A DNA stretch of 64,000 nt from Bin87 sp965262485 (GTDB lineage: Bacteria > Chloroflexota > Dehalococcoidia > Lucifugimonadales > UBA3495): contig OZ253540.1 of assembly GCA_965262485.1 (NCBI GenBank), positions 2,914,001 to 2,978,000 of the forward strand. Direction: 5' to 3'. The position numbers were made by a program, and so were the translations under genes. The notes under the pieces are model-generated. The model saw only the letters and a program-made list of their open reading frames with translations, ran no database searches and was not told where the DNA came from. Shown piece after piece: positions 1-8,634 of the stretch. How positions within the stretch are numbered: position 1 is the stretch's first letter; each line of letters opens with the position of its first letter.

Positions 1-136
1 GATCAGCGTCGGTGGATAGATCAGGTCGGTTGACGCCGGCCGCCAAACGATTTTCGACTCGTGAATATTCCGAATCAATCTGGTCGATTCGGTGGTCGAT
101 CTCTTGCAGCTCGTAGAGCATCTGAGGCGTTGTCAT
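1..136 (-). CDS. Zinc-ribbon coiled-coil protein, N-terminal part only
   Basis: The reading frame starts at an ATG at 136 on the minus strand and runs off the left edge, so only about 45 residues are present. The start (MTTPQMLYELQEIDHRID) is a charged, heptad-like helix. It resembles the N-terminus of bacterial coiled-coil proteins that end in a C4-type zinc ribbon (the former DUF164 group), in which a long antiparallel helical hairpin precedes the zinc ribbon. A GGAG sits about 12 bases upstream of the ATG. The zinc ribbon itself would lie outside the window, so the family call rests on the N-terminal pattern alone. Confidence 0.5.
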   Translation of the reverse strand, partial: MTTPQMLYELQEIDHRIDQIDSEYSRVENRLAAGVNRPDLSTDAD

Positions 137-216
137 GCTTGAGCACGCTCCGGTCGGAATAAAGCCGACAGTGTAGTCTAGCAGGCATAATGCTCGTGTC
201 AACGTAGGCCGGCGGC

Positions 217-426
217 TTACGCGTACCCGCATTAATCTGTCATTGCGAGGAGCGTCAGCGACGTGGCAATCTCGATGAGGCTGAACACACGTCGACGAAC
301 CGCCGTTGCTACGGCGACGAGATTGCCACCCCCGTATCAAGTACGGGGTCGCAATGACAGGTAAGGGTGGGCGCCGTTCGCAATGACAGTCGGCTGGTTT
401 GGTTTTACAAAGTGGGTACGCGTGAG
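217..426. repeat. REP-like composite element with ACGCGTACCC ends, copy 1
   Basis: A noncoding block bounded by inverted ends: TTACGCGTACCCGC on the left and the complement of TCACGCGTACCCACTTT on the right. Inside is a large palindrome that starts CTGTCATTGCGAGGAGCG at 237 and closes with CGCAATGACAG near 361. An 11-base flank (AGGCCGGCGGC at 206-216, AGGCCGACGGC at 427-437, one mismatch) looks like a target duplication. A second full copy lies at 41846-41991. No convincing gene lies between 137 and 637. Confidence 0.65.
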
Positions 427-637
427 AGGCCGACGGCAGCGGACGGGGCGCAGTACCGTGGTTGGGTGAATGCCATCAGTTTCCGGTTCCCCGCCGGAGA
501 TCCCTCGGCAGGAGAGCCCTCAGTAAATTATGACGTGTATAGTTGCAGGAAATCCCCCGGGGGAACACTATTTGATTAATGCGCGATGAACCTGGCGCGA
601 ACCATTCTGAACACGAACGGTCTGAACACAAACGCTA

Positions 638-1876
638 ATGAGAATTCTGCACTTTTCTGACCTGCACATTGGGGTTGAGAACTACGGCCGGGTGGATCCC
701 AATACCGGGTTGTCCACGCGATTGGGCGACTTTTTGGGTTCGCTGGACGAAGTGGTGGAATTTGCACTGTCCAACAGCGTTGACCTGGTGCTGCTGGCGG
801 GAGACGCCTACAAGGGCCGCGACCCTTCACAAACGCACCAGAGAGAGCTGGCGCTACGGCTGCGCCGGCTGTCGGAGGCTGGGATACCCACCTTCCTGCT
901 GGCCGGCAACCACGATCTGCCGGCAGTGGCCAGCCGCGCCCATGCGGTCGAAATATTCTCCACGCTGGATGTTTCCAACGTGCACGTGGGGGCCCGGCTG
1001 CAAAACCATTTGATCAACACACCGGCGGGACCACTGCATATTCTGGCGGTGCCGTGGCCTTCCCGCGGCGCGATGCTGGCCCGGGACGAATCTCGCGGCC
1101 TGACCATCGAGCAGATTCGGCAGGAGATCGAGAGCCGAATGACCAGAACCATCATGCAGTGTGCCCGCGAACTGGATGCGGATTACCCGGCGATTCTGGC
1201 CGGCCACGTTACGGTCAGCGGAGCCACCACCGGGTCCGAACGTTCCATGATGCTGGGCAACGACCACGTGTTGAACGTGAGCGATGTACAACAACCACAG
1301 CTGGAATACGTTGCGCTGGGTCATATTCACAAGCACCAGATATTGCGCAACGATGCTCCGCGCGTGGCCTATTCGGGCAGCCTGCAACGGGTCGATTTTT
1401 CAGAAGAGAACGACGACAAGGGGTTCTGCGTGGTTGACATTGACCCGAAAGCGCCGCAGGGCCAACGGCTGACGGATTTCCGTTTTGAACCCATCAACGC
1501 GCGGCCATTTGTAACTATCGATGTCGCGGTTCCTGACGGGGAGGAAAATCCCACTGCATTCGTAGCGAGGGCGATTGAACGGCGCAACGTTGATGGTGCA
1601 GTAGCCAGGGTTCGCCTCAAGTTGTCATCCGGCCAGTCGGTCCGGCTCGGCGACGCCGACCTGCGCCAGGCATTGTCGTCGGCTCATTACATTGCCAGTA
1701 TTTCCAGGGAAGTCACTGACACCGAGCGTCGGCGGATCGTTGCCGAACCGGCGGACCTGCAGCCAATGGCGGCGTTGCGGCTGTACCTGCAAAGCCGGGA
1801 GGTTAGCGCCGAACGTCAGGAACTGATGCTGCAACGAGCTGAACAAATTTTGACGTCCATTGATATTGATGAGTGA
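638..1876 (+). CDS. sbcD: SbcD/Mre11-type DNA exonuclease subunit
   Basis: A calcineurin-like metallophosphoesterase of 412 residues, the usual size for SbcD. The metal-binding motifs are in order: FSDLHIG at the N-terminus, LLAGD near residue 55, LLAGNHD near residue 90, AGHVTVSGA near residue 190 and ALGHIHKHQ near residue 225. The last third is the capping and partner-interaction region. SbcD normally works with the ATPase SbcC in trimming hairpins and DNA ends; SbcC is not the next gene here, which is a peptidase, so the partner must be elsewhere or absent. The ATG at 638 is chosen because the SDLH motif follows immediately. Confidence 0.88.
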   Translation: MRILHFSDLHIGVENYGRVDPNTGLSTRLGDFLGSLDEVVEFALSNSVDLVLLAGDAYKGRDPSQTHQRELALRLRRLSEAGIPTFLLAGNHDLPAVASRAHAVEIFSTLDVSNVHVGARLQNHLINTPAGPLHILAVPWPSRGAMLARDESRGLTIEQIRQEIESRMTRTIMQCARELDADYPAILAGHVTVSGATTGSERSMMLGNDHVLNVSDVQQPQLEYVALGHIHKHQILRNDAPRVAYSGSLQRVDFSEENDDKGFCVVDIDPKAPQGQRLTDFRFEPINARPFVTIDVAVPDGEENPTAFVARAIERRNVDGAVARVRLKLSSGQSVRLGDADLRQALSSAHYIASISREVTDTERRRIVAEPADLQPMAALRLYLQSREVSAERQELMLQRAEQILTSIDIDE

Positions 1877-1981
1877 ATTATTGCCCGAATATTCGGCTGT
1901 CGATAGAATGGCAATCCACCGACCTCGCAAACCGGAAGTTCGACCGACGTTCCGCTTCTCCGGCGCGCGGTTCGCTGGAAC

Positions 1982-3007
1982 ATGCAGGAGCGAGGGCAAC
2001 ACACCGCCTCCCAAATGAATCAGATTGATTGCACCGGATCCATTACCACGGTACCCGGCATTACGGCCGGGCACTGGACGAATCTGGACGCCGCCACCGG
2101 ATGCACGGCCATATTGTGTCGGGACGGCGCTGTTGGGGGAGTGGCGGTGCGAGGCGGCTCGCCGGGAACTCATGAAACCGACCTGCTGAATCCGGTGCGT
2201 CGGATCGACCGCGTACACGCCGTCATGCTCAGCGGGGGCAGCGCCTTCGGGTTGGCAACGGCGGTCGGGGCGCAGCGGTGGCTCGAAGAACACGGCATCG
2301 GATTTGAAACACCCCACGGATACGTGCCCATCGTGCCGGCGGCGATTCTTTACGATCTCGGTGTTGGCAGCCCAACGGTGCGTCCCGATGCTGATGCCGG
2401 TTATGCGGCGTGTGTCGCAGCGTCTTCGGAACCGCTGGCGGCGGGTACGGTAGGCGCGGGAACCGGGGCAACCGTGGCAAAGGCTCTGGGAGCCGATGGA
2501 GCAGTGAAGGGCGGGATTGGCTCGGCCAGTTGCACACTTTCGGACGGCGTAACGGTAGGCGCCGTGGTGGCCGTAAACGCATGGGGGGCAATCTACGACC
2601 CCGGTGACGGAAATTGTATCGCCGGGCCGCGTCGCGCCGACGGAGTCGTGGAAAACGCAACGGCCCTGTTGATGGAAGGTCGAACGGCCGGGCAAGCGCC
2701 GCCGCTTACCAACACGACCATCGGAGTCGTGGCAACTGATGCCACGCTGGACAAGATGCAGGCCAACTTTATTGCATCCTCGGCTCACGACGGTTTGGCG
2801 CTCACCATTCGCCCGTGCCACACGCCCAGCGACGGTGACACGCTGTTCTGCATGTCAACCCGGCAGCGCTTCGCCACCGCGGATTTGATGGCCATCGTGG
2901 CTGCGGCAACACACGTTACCGCTATGGCGGTAATCAACGCCGTGCAGGCGGCAACCGGATTGGCCGGCGTTCCCGGCGTGGGAGACTTGGGCGATGCCAT
3001 CGGATAG
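1982..3007 (+). CDS. P1 family peptidase (DmpA/BapA-like aminopeptidase)
   Basis: An N-terminal-nucleophile hydrolase of the P1 family, which cleaves N-terminal residues from small peptides or amides. The precursor is cut between an Asn and the nucleophile; here the site is in PPLTNTTIGVVATDA around residue 245, giving a Thr nucleophile. Other family features are VPGITAGHWTN near the start, a Gly-rich core (GTVGAGTGATVAKALG) and SGGSAFGL. Length (341) is normal for the short, cytoplasmic type. A second ATG at 2015 (MNQIDC) is an equally possible start. The 3' end overlaps the next gene by 14 bases, so the two are probably translated together. Confidence 0.85.
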   Translation: MQERGQHTASQMNQIDCTGSITTVPGITAGHWTNLDAATGCTAILCRDGAVGGVAVRGGSPGTHETDLLNPVRRIDRVHAVMLSGGSAFGLATAVGAQRWLEEHGIGFETPHGYVPIVPAAILYDLGVGSPTVRPDADAGYAACVAASSEPLAAGTVGAGTGATVAKALGADGAVKGGIGSASCTLSDGVTVGAVVAVNAWGAIYDPGDGNCIAGPRRADGVVENATALLMEGRTAGQAPPLTNTTIGVVATDATLDKMQANFIASSAHDGLALTIRPCHTPSDGDTLFCMSTRQRFATADLMAIVAAATHVTAMAVINAVQAATGLAGVPGVGDLGDAIG

Positions 3008-3884
3008 CGAAGTACGGGTCGGTTTCATTGGGGTCGGAACGTTGGGAAGGGGCCTTGCCCTGGCGATGCACGGCGTTGGCTGCGAAGTAACCGGGGCGGC
3101 CAGCCGCCGCCGGGAGAGCGCCGAATGGTTGGCCGACCGGATCGAGGGTTGTCGCGCGCTGCAATCGGCCCAGGCCGTTGCTGATGCCTGCGATCTGGTG
3201 TTCATCACGACCCCGGACGGGGCGATAACCGAGGTTGCGACCTCCGTGCGCTGGCGCGGTGACCAGGGCGTTGCCCATTGTTGCGGGGCGGCGTCCCTGG
3301 AGTTGTTGTCGGCGGCGGCGGAATCCGGCGCATCGGTGGGTGCGATGCACCCATTCCAGACCTTTGCCGGACTGGCGGAACCCGCCGATGCGGCTAACCG
3401 CCTGACGGGAGTAACCTTTGCCATTACCGCAACCGGATGGCTGGGAACCTACTTGCCCGCCCTGGCGAACCAGCTTGGTGGCCGGGCTATATCGGTGCCC
3501 GACGAAATGCGTCCTCTCTATCATGCCAGCGCGGTGCTGAGTTGCGGATATGTGGCGACTCTGCTGGACGCGGCCATCAGCATCTGGCCGGCTCTGGGGC
3601 TGAACACGGAAGACGGGACCAACGCCGTGGAACCGCTGGTTCGTGCGACCATCGAAGCGATAGCCAATGTCGGACTCACGCGGGCCGTAACGGGGCCGGC
3701 CGTGCGCGGAGACACCGCTACCGTGCAGGCGCATATCGAAGCATTGATACATCATGCGCCGCAACTCGCCCCGTTGTACCGCGAGCTGACTTTGGCGTCA
3801 GTGCCGCTGGCTCGCAGCAAGGGGGTGGACGATGCCACCCTGGCCCGGCTGAGCGATGCTGTCGCCGGCAGTGCGCCGGCCTGA
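2994..3884 (+). CDS. Rossmann-fold DUF2520 protein
   Basis: The N-terminus holds a dinucleotide-binding glycine motif (VGFIGVGTLGRGLA, residues 8-21) followed by a beta-alpha-beta fold with VFITTPDGAI. The C-terminal half is the helical DUF2520 domain, with the conserved HPFQTFAG and the YHASAVLSCGYVATLLDAA helix that resembles ketopantoate or 6-phosphogluconate dehydrogenase-type dimerisation helices. Members are often next to panB or panC, as here (panB starts 15 bases later), so a role close to pantoate formation is plausible but unproven. It overlaps the peptidase gene upstream. Confidence 0.8.
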   Translation: MPSDSEVRVGFIGVGTLGRGLALAMHGVGCEVTGAASRRRESAEWLADRIEGCRALQSAQAVADACDLVFITTPDGAITEVATSVRWRGDQGVAHCCGAASLELLSAAAESGASVGAMHPFQTFAGLAEPADAANRLTGVTFAITATGWLGTYLPALANQLGGRAISVPDEMRPLYHASAVLSCGYVATLLDAAISIWPALGLNTEDGTNAVEPLVRATIEAIANVGLTRAVTGPAVRGDTATVQAHIEALIHHAPQLAPLYRELTLASVPLARSKGVDDATLARLSDAVAGSAPA

Positions 3885-3899
3885 TACAATCGCAGAATC

Positions 3900-4733
3900 A
3901 TGCCGACCACCATTAGAAAACTGGCCGAGATGAAACGCGCTGGGGAGAAGATCCCCATGGTGACTGCCTACGATTACACCGCAGCGCGTATCGCCGACGC
4001 CGCCGGGATCCCGATCCTGCTGGTTGGAGACAGCCTGGGCATGGTGGTGCTTGGCTACGATTCAACTATCCCGGTTACTATGGACGATATGGTGCGCCAC
4101 TCGCGAATGGTGAGTCGGGGCACTGTGGAAGCGTTGGTGGTGACCGACCTGCCCTTCATGTCATATCAGGTAGATGCCGATGCAGCCATGCGGAACGCCG
4201 GACGCCTGATGCAGGAAGGGGGCGCCCACACCGTAAAACTGGAAGGCGGCGTGGCGGTGGCCGCAACCGTAAGGCGAATCGTGGACGCCGGAGTACCGGT
4301 GATGGGTCATATCGGGTTGACTCCGCAATCGGTGAACGCATTGGGGGGCTACCGGGTGCAGGGGCGAACCAAAGCCGCGGCGCGCCGGGTCTGGGACGAC
4401 GCCAGGGCCCTGCAGGACGCCGGCGCCTACGCCGTGGTACTGGAATGTGTGCCCAGCCCACTGGCCAGGGTCATCACCGCGCGTCTAACCATACCTACGA
4501 TCGGCATTGGGGCTGGCCCCGACTGCGACGGGCAGGTGCAGGTATTCCACGACATGCTGGGATTGTATTCGGAGTTTGTGCCCAAGCACGCGCGCCGTTA
4601 CGCCAACCTTGGGGAAGACATGGGGACGGCGTTTGCCCGCTACGCCGAAGACGTTCGGGATGGTTCCTTTCCCAACGAATCGGAAAGTTTCACCATGAAC
4701 GAAGAATTATTGGCCGACCTGATGGACGCGTGA
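3900..4733 (+). CDS. panB: 3-methyl-2-oxobutanoate hydroxymethyltransferase
   Basis: PanB transfers a hydroxymethyl group from methylenetetrahydrofolate to 2-oxoisovalerate to give ketopantoate, the first committed step of pantothenate synthesis. The 277-residue protein shows the standard TIM-barrel motifs: MVTAYDYTAARIADAAG, LLVGDSLGMVVLGYDST with the metal-binding Asp, VVTDLPFMSY, VKLEGG, MGHIGLTPQSV and the catalytic Glu in VLECVP, then IGIGAGPDCDGQVQVFHDMLG. Full length, no unusual features. It probably shares a transcript with the DUF2520 gene before it. Confidence 0.95.
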   Translation: MPTTIRKLAEMKRAGEKIPMVTAYDYTAARIADAAGIPILLVGDSLGMVVLGYDSTIPVTMDDMVRHSRMVSRGTVEALVVTDLPFMSYQVDADAAMRNAGRLMQEGGAHTVKLEGGVAVAATVRRIVDAGVPVMGHIGLTPQSVNALGGYRVQGRTKAAARRVWDDARALQDAGAYAVVLECVPSPLARVITARLTIPTIGIGAGPDCDGQVQVFHDMLGLYSEFVPKHARRYANLGEDMGTAFARYAEDVRDGSFPNESESFTMNEELLADLMDA

Positions 4734-4734
4734 A

Positions 4735-5259
4735 TTGCGTCTCCAAACACGCGAGCAATCGACAGAGCGGGGAAACCCATTCGATATATTGGGCCAGCGT
4801 GTTGGCCGATTCCTGGCAACTTTCCTGGCGCTATGGATTGGCCTCACTGGTCTAGTTGCCTATTCCCGCATCGTGGCGGAAACGCCAGCGCCTCTCGCGT
4901 GGCACGAAACTGCTACAATTTGCATAACCGCTGCCGCGGTAACCGTGGCGATAGCGTTCCCGGTCTCCATCGCGCTAATTGAGGGTATACCAATGGTCTT
5001 CGCACATTTCATTCGCCAACGCCACCGTGAGGAAGGGCTTCAGGAAGGCAGGAAAGCAGGCCTGGAAGAGGGGATTAAAGAGGGGCTCAAAGAGGGGCTC
5101 AAAGAGGGAGAACAACGGCGGCAACAGTTGTGGGAAGAGTGGAATCAGCGCCGGTTGGAGGCACAGGAAAATGGTCGGGCGTTCGACGAGCCTCCCCCTA
5201 GCCTCAACAGCAACAATGGTACAGCCAGCAACGATGTCGAGGGTGGTTCGGGGGATTAG
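4735..5259 (+). CDS. Two-helix membrane protein with EEG-type charged repeat (paralogue A)
   Basis: A 174-residue protein starting with TTG two bases after the panB stop. Two predicted membrane segments (LATFLALWIGLTGLVAY, then a second around residues 62-85) are followed by a charged region with GLEEGIKEGLKEGLKEGE repeats and then EEWNQRR and a Pro-rich tail (EPPPS). Two proteins of the same plan occur at 56649-57146 and 59757-60224; the EWNQRR...EPPP tail is shared with the first of these. Function unknown. The charged stretch may form a long cytoplasmic helix or be a flexible linker. Confidence 0.65.
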   Translation: MRLQTREQSTERGNPFDILGQRVGRFLATFLALWIGLTGLVAYSRIVAETPAPLAWHETATICITAAAVTVAIAFPVSIALIEGIPMVFAHFIRQRHREEGLQEGRKAGLEEGIKEGLKEGLKEGEQRRQQLWEEWNQRRLEAQENGRAFDEPPPSLNSNNGTASNDVEGGSGD

Positions 5260-5305
5260 CCGCAGATACTGAATATCGAAACATTTGAACGAGGGATTAC
5301 CTGAT

Positions 5306-6157
5306 ATGCCCAGACTGGAAGGGAAGACTGCCATCGTAACCGGGGCGAGCCGAGGCATAGGAGCCGAAGTGAGCCGAATTTTTGCCTCCGAGGGCGCTCG
5401 GGTCATCTGTGCCGCACGCACCGTGAACGAAGGTGATCATCCGTTGGAAGGATCATTGGCAAAAACCATCGCTGACATAAAGGATGCCGGGGGTGAAGCC
5501 ACCGCGGTGGCTGCCAATATCTCCTTGCCCGAAGACTGCGAAATGCTGGTTGATGAAGCTCGCCGCATCTACGGTCCGGTGGATGTGCTGGTGAACAACG
5601 CAGCGCTTACATATTACCTGCCCATCAAGGATTTCCCGGTCAACCGCTGGATGCGTTCGTGGGCGGTGAACTTCCATGCCCCGTTTATCCTTAGCCAGTT
5701 GGTTTTAACTGACATGATTCCCCGCAAGTCGGGCAGCATCGTCAACATATCCTCCGGCGCCGCCGTGGGTCCGGGTCGGGGGCCGTATACGACACCAACC
5801 AACAATGGAACGTGCTACGGAGCCGAAAAGGCGGCGCTGGAGCGCTTTTCCCAGGGCCTGGCGCAGGAAGTGTACGAGTACGGCATTTCGGTAACTGCGG
5901 TGGCCCCATCCCTGGTAGTGCCCACTCCTGGCACCGTTTTTCACCACCTGGTGGATGGGATGGACGACCCCAGGGGAGAGTCCCCGGAACTGCTGGCTCG
6001 GGCCACGTTGCTGCTGGCTTCGGAACCGGCGGAAAAAGTAACCGGCCGGGTGTGTTACAGCCAACAGATTCTGTTGGAATTCGGATGGATCGACGAAGGC
6101 CGGGGTTGGGGTGTAGACGACACCAGAGGCCCCGGCAGCGGCTACAGCCAAATCTGA
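5306..6157 (+). CDS. SDR family NAD(P)-dependent oxidoreductase
   Basis: A classical short-chain dehydrogenase of about 283 residues. It shows the cofactor motif TGASRGIG near the start, VNNAAL, the catalytic Ser in NISSGAA and the YGAEK catalytic Tyr/Lys. The C-terminus is somewhat long. An ATG at 5285 is also in frame, but the ATG at 5306 directly precedes the usual beta-strand (MPRLEGKTAIVTGAS). It is followed 45 bases later by an acyl-CoA dehydrogenase, so a role in oxidation of a hydroxyacyl or related alcohol is possible; the substrate cannot be read from the sequence. Confidence 0.88.
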   Translation: MPRLEGKTAIVTGASRGIGAEVSRIFASEGARVICAARTVNEGDHPLEGSLAKTIADIKDAGGEATAVAANISLPEDCEMLVDEARRIYGPVDVLVNNAALTYYLPIKDFPVNRWMRSWAVNFHAPFILSQLVLTDMIPRKSGSIVNISSGAAVGPGRGPYTTPTNNGTCYGAEKAALERFSQGLAQEVYEYGISVTAVAPSLVVPTPGTVFHHLVDGMDDPRGESPELLARATLLLASEPAEKVTGRVCYSQQILLEFGWIDEGRGWGVDDTRGPGSGYSQI

Positions 6158-6202
6158 GCAGCGTGATAAGATAGCCGAAATCCCCAGCACAGGAGACCCA
6201 CG

Positions 6203-7375
6203 ATGGAATTCCAGTTTGGTAACGAGGATGCCGCGTTCCAGCGCGACTTGCGCCAGTTCATCGCTGACGAGTACGTTCCCGAGTGGGAATTGGGTGAGCG
6301 GGGTTCAGGCGAGGAGAACTGGGACCGAACCCTGGACGTGCGCCGCAAGCTGGCCGACCGGGGTTGGCTCACGATGCACTGGCCGGAGGAATACGGGGGT
6401 CAGGCCGCATCGCCGGTACGCACCGCCATATTCAACGAGGCCATGACCTACCACCGGGCGCCTGGCCGCGATAACTTTGGTGTCCGGATGATGGGCGCCA
6501 CCCTGATGATTCACGGCACAGACGAGCAGAAAGCCCAACACCTGCCTCCCGTGGCCAAGGGAGAGGTGCAATGGTGCCAGGGATATAGCGAGCCGGAATC
6601 CGGTTCTGACCTGGCGTCGCTGAGCACCCGGGCCATCCGGGACGGCGACGAGTTTGTCGTCAACGGCAGCAAAATCTGGACGTCAATGGGACATCGGGGC
6701 GACTGGATCATGCTGCTCACCCGCACCGATACCGACGCGCCCAAGCACCGGGGCATCAGTTTCTTCCTGGTTGACATGAAAACGCCCGGAATTGAAGTGC
6801 GGCCGATCATCAACATGGGGGGCCGGCACGAATTCAACCAGGTGATTTTCGACAACGTTCGAGTGCCGGCGCAGAACATCGTGGGTGAGGAAAACCGGGG
6901 TTGGTACGTGGCGGTTACACTGCTGGACTTTGAGCGTTCCGGCATCGATTACTCGGCGGCCGCCCGGCGCCATCTGGACGACACACGGCAGTGGGCCGAT
7001 GGGATTCAACGCAACGGCAAACCACTCAGCCAGGAATCATGGGTTCGCAACCTGCTGGCCGATCGCTACATCGAGACTGAGGTGGCGCGTCTCATCGCGT
7101 ACAACGTGGCGTGGATGCAGGGTGAGGGGTTGGTCCCCAACAAAGAGGCGTCGATGTCCAAGGTGTTCGGTAGCGAAACCGTGCAGCGCACCACCGCCGC
7201 GTGCCTGGAAATCATGGGGATGTACGGGGGCCTGCGCGATACAAAATGGACGCCCATGGCAGCCGATATGCAGGAGCATTGGCTGCGGGCCTTCTCACAC
7301 ACCATCGCCGCCGGCACCAGCGAAGTGCAACGGAACATTATTGCGAGTAGGGGGTTGGGGCTGCCGCGGGGATAA
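6203..7375 (+). CDS. Acyl-CoA dehydrogenase family protein
   Basis: A full-length (390 residues) FAD-dependent acyl-CoA dehydrogenase, which introduces a double bond alpha-beta to the CoA thioester. Seen motifs are the substrate/FAD-loop region CQGYSEPESGSDLASLSTRA, the beta-domain IWTSMGHRGDWIMLLTRTD, and the C-terminal helix bundle ending AAGTSEVQRNIIASRGLGLPRG. An AGGAGA ribosome-binding site precedes the ATG. It follows the SDR gene in the same direction and may share its transcript. This branch is common in environmental actinobacteria and Chloroflexota; the substrate is not predictable. Confidence 0.9.
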   Translation: MEFQFGNEDAAFQRDLRQFIADEYVPEWELGERGSGEENWDRTLDVRRKLADRGWLTMHWPEEYGGQAASPVRTAIFNEAMTYHRAPGRDNFGVRMMGATLMIHGTDEQKAQHLPPVAKGEVQWCQGYSEPESGSDLASLSTRAIRDGDEFVVNGSKIWTSMGHRGDWIMLLTRTDTDAPKHRGISFFLVDMKTPGIEVRPIINMGGRHEFNQVIFDNVRVPAQNIVGEENRGWYVAVTLLDFERSGIDYSAAARRHLDDTRQWADGIQRNGKPLSQESWVRNLLADRYIETEVARLIAYNVAWMQGEGLVPNKEASMSKVFGSETVQRTTAACLEIMGMYGGLRDTKWTPMAADMQEHWLRAFSHTIAAGTSEVQRNIIASRGLGLPRG

Positions 7376-7392
7376 GTAGGTATCATGTCCTG

Positions 7393-8271
7393 ATGGCAGA
7401 GCAAACGATAGTTGGCGTGGATTTCAGTGGTGGAGGGGATGATGCCTCAATTGGAAACACTTGGGTGACAAAGGGACGTTTCGATGGAAAGGCATTGACA
7501 ATTGACGAATGCCGCCCGATCAGCCGCACAGAACTCAAGGAGCTGTTGCGCGCTTTGCCAAAGGGATCAGTGGAGGCTCTCGATTTCCCCTTTGGTGTTG
7601 CAGAGGAATTGTTCCCCGACCTCGTACCAGGTTGCTCCACGATGAAGGATGTTTGGGATCGCGTATCAGAAATGAGATTTGAAGATAAGGCGAGCGAAGA
7701 TTGGGAGAGCTTTGATACGCTACGTGCAAAGCATCCCAAAATCAAACGTAAGTTCGACGAAAAGCATTATCCAGAGGTGAGCCTCTCTCCTCAAGACGAA
7801 AGAATGAGGTATATGACCTATCACGGAATCAAGATGCTGAAAGAATTGCATGACAAATGTGAAAACCGATGGCACATACCGCCACTGCATTGTGGGTGGG
7901 TTCGCGAAAACCGGGTGACATTGCTGGAAGTCATGCCTGGGGCGGCACTTAAGGCCCAAGATTTGCCACACAGGAACTACAAGAATAGCAAGGGTCCTAA
8001 TGCCTTGAAGAACTTGAAAAAGCGGAAGTGCATCCTCGAGAAACTGTCAGATAAATTTGACATTGACTTGCCAAATTTTGAGAAATACCGCGACCTTTTT
8101 GTTTTCAACGACAATGCGCTGGACTCATTTATTGCGGCAATAGTTGCTGCATTGTGGGTAAACGAAACCGCGTTCCACCGCCCTGAGGATCACCAAGATG
8201 AAAACGTACTCAACACAGCTCGCCTCGAAGGCTGTATCTACGCCCCTAGCAAGTCGGTAAACACGGTGTGA
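7393..8271 (+). CDS. DUF429 family protein (predicted RNase H-like nuclease)
   Basis: The start IVGVDFSGGGDDASIGNTWV has the acidic first strand of the RNase H-like fold, and VEALDFPFGVAEELFP is a second conserved acidic strand; C-terminal NDNALDSFIAAIVAALW supplies another acidic position. This is the pattern of DUF429 proteins, predicted but not proven nucleases. Base composition is visibly lower in GC than in the neighbouring metabolic genes, which suggests transfer. It is the first gene of an accessory stretch continuing to the DUF6883, DUF4926 and zinc-ribbon genes. Confidence 0.7.
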   Translation: MAEQTIVGVDFSGGGDDASIGNTWVTKGRFDGKALTIDECRPISRTELKELLRALPKGSVEALDFPFGVAEELFPDLVPGCSTMKDVWDRVSEMRFEDKASEDWESFDTLRAKHPKIKRKFDEKHYPEVSLSPQDERMRYMTYHGIKMLKELHDKCENRWHIPPLHCGWVRENRVTLLEVMPGAALKAQDLPHRNYKNSKGPNALKNLKKRKCILEKLSDKFDIDLPNFEKYRDLFVFNDNALDSFIAAIVAALWVNETAFHRPEDHQDENVLNTARLEGCIYAPSKSVNTV

Positions 8272-8292
8272 TGGGATCACGGCCGCGTTACA

Positions 8293-8631
8293 GTGTATTT
8301 GCCTAACGCCGAAAACTCCTACATCCCGCCGGCGAAAATCCTGAATTACTTGCTGGCGGATGACCACCCCAAAGGCGGGAGTAAAGCAGATTTCCTTACC
8401 GCGTTCGGATTTAACCGCGATGGGTGGCAGATTTTGGCACAAGCGTTGCATACTCACGGAGCCAGCTACGAGGTTGCCAGCACGACTCAAACGATACACG
8501 GTATGAAGTTCACCGTTGAAGGCTCACTGGAAACCCCAGATGGGCGTGATCCCAACGTCCGAACCACCTGGATAATCCTTAACAGCACTGACAAACCGCG
8601 TCTGGTAACCGCTCATCCACTGTCGAGGTGA
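8293..8631 (+). CDS. DUF6883 domain protein
   Basis: A 112-residue protein starting with GTG. The sequence (PNAENSYIPPAKILNYLL, FGFNRDGWQILAQAL, TIHGMKFTVEGSLETPDGR, VRTTWIILN) matches the small DUF6883 family, in which a short beta-rich body ends with a Trp-containing strand. These genes are commonly followed by a separate DUF4926 gene; here the DUF4926 domain begins 3 bases after the stop, but is fused to an enzyme. The biochemical role is unknown; a toxin-antitoxin-like pair is a reasonable guess because both are tiny, mobile and always adjacent. Confidence 0.65.
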   Translation: MYLPNAENSYIPPAKILNYLLADDHPKGGSKADFLTAFGFNRDGWQILAQALHTHGASYEVASTTQTIHGMKFTVEGSLETPDGRDPNVRTTWIILNSTDKPRLVTAHPLSR

Positions 8632-8634
8632 TTT

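Noticed and set aside
367..579. Possible 70-residue protein after the first REP element
   Set aside because: It begins inside the repeat, has no family likeness or ribosome-binding site, and its composition is that of noncoding repeat DNA.
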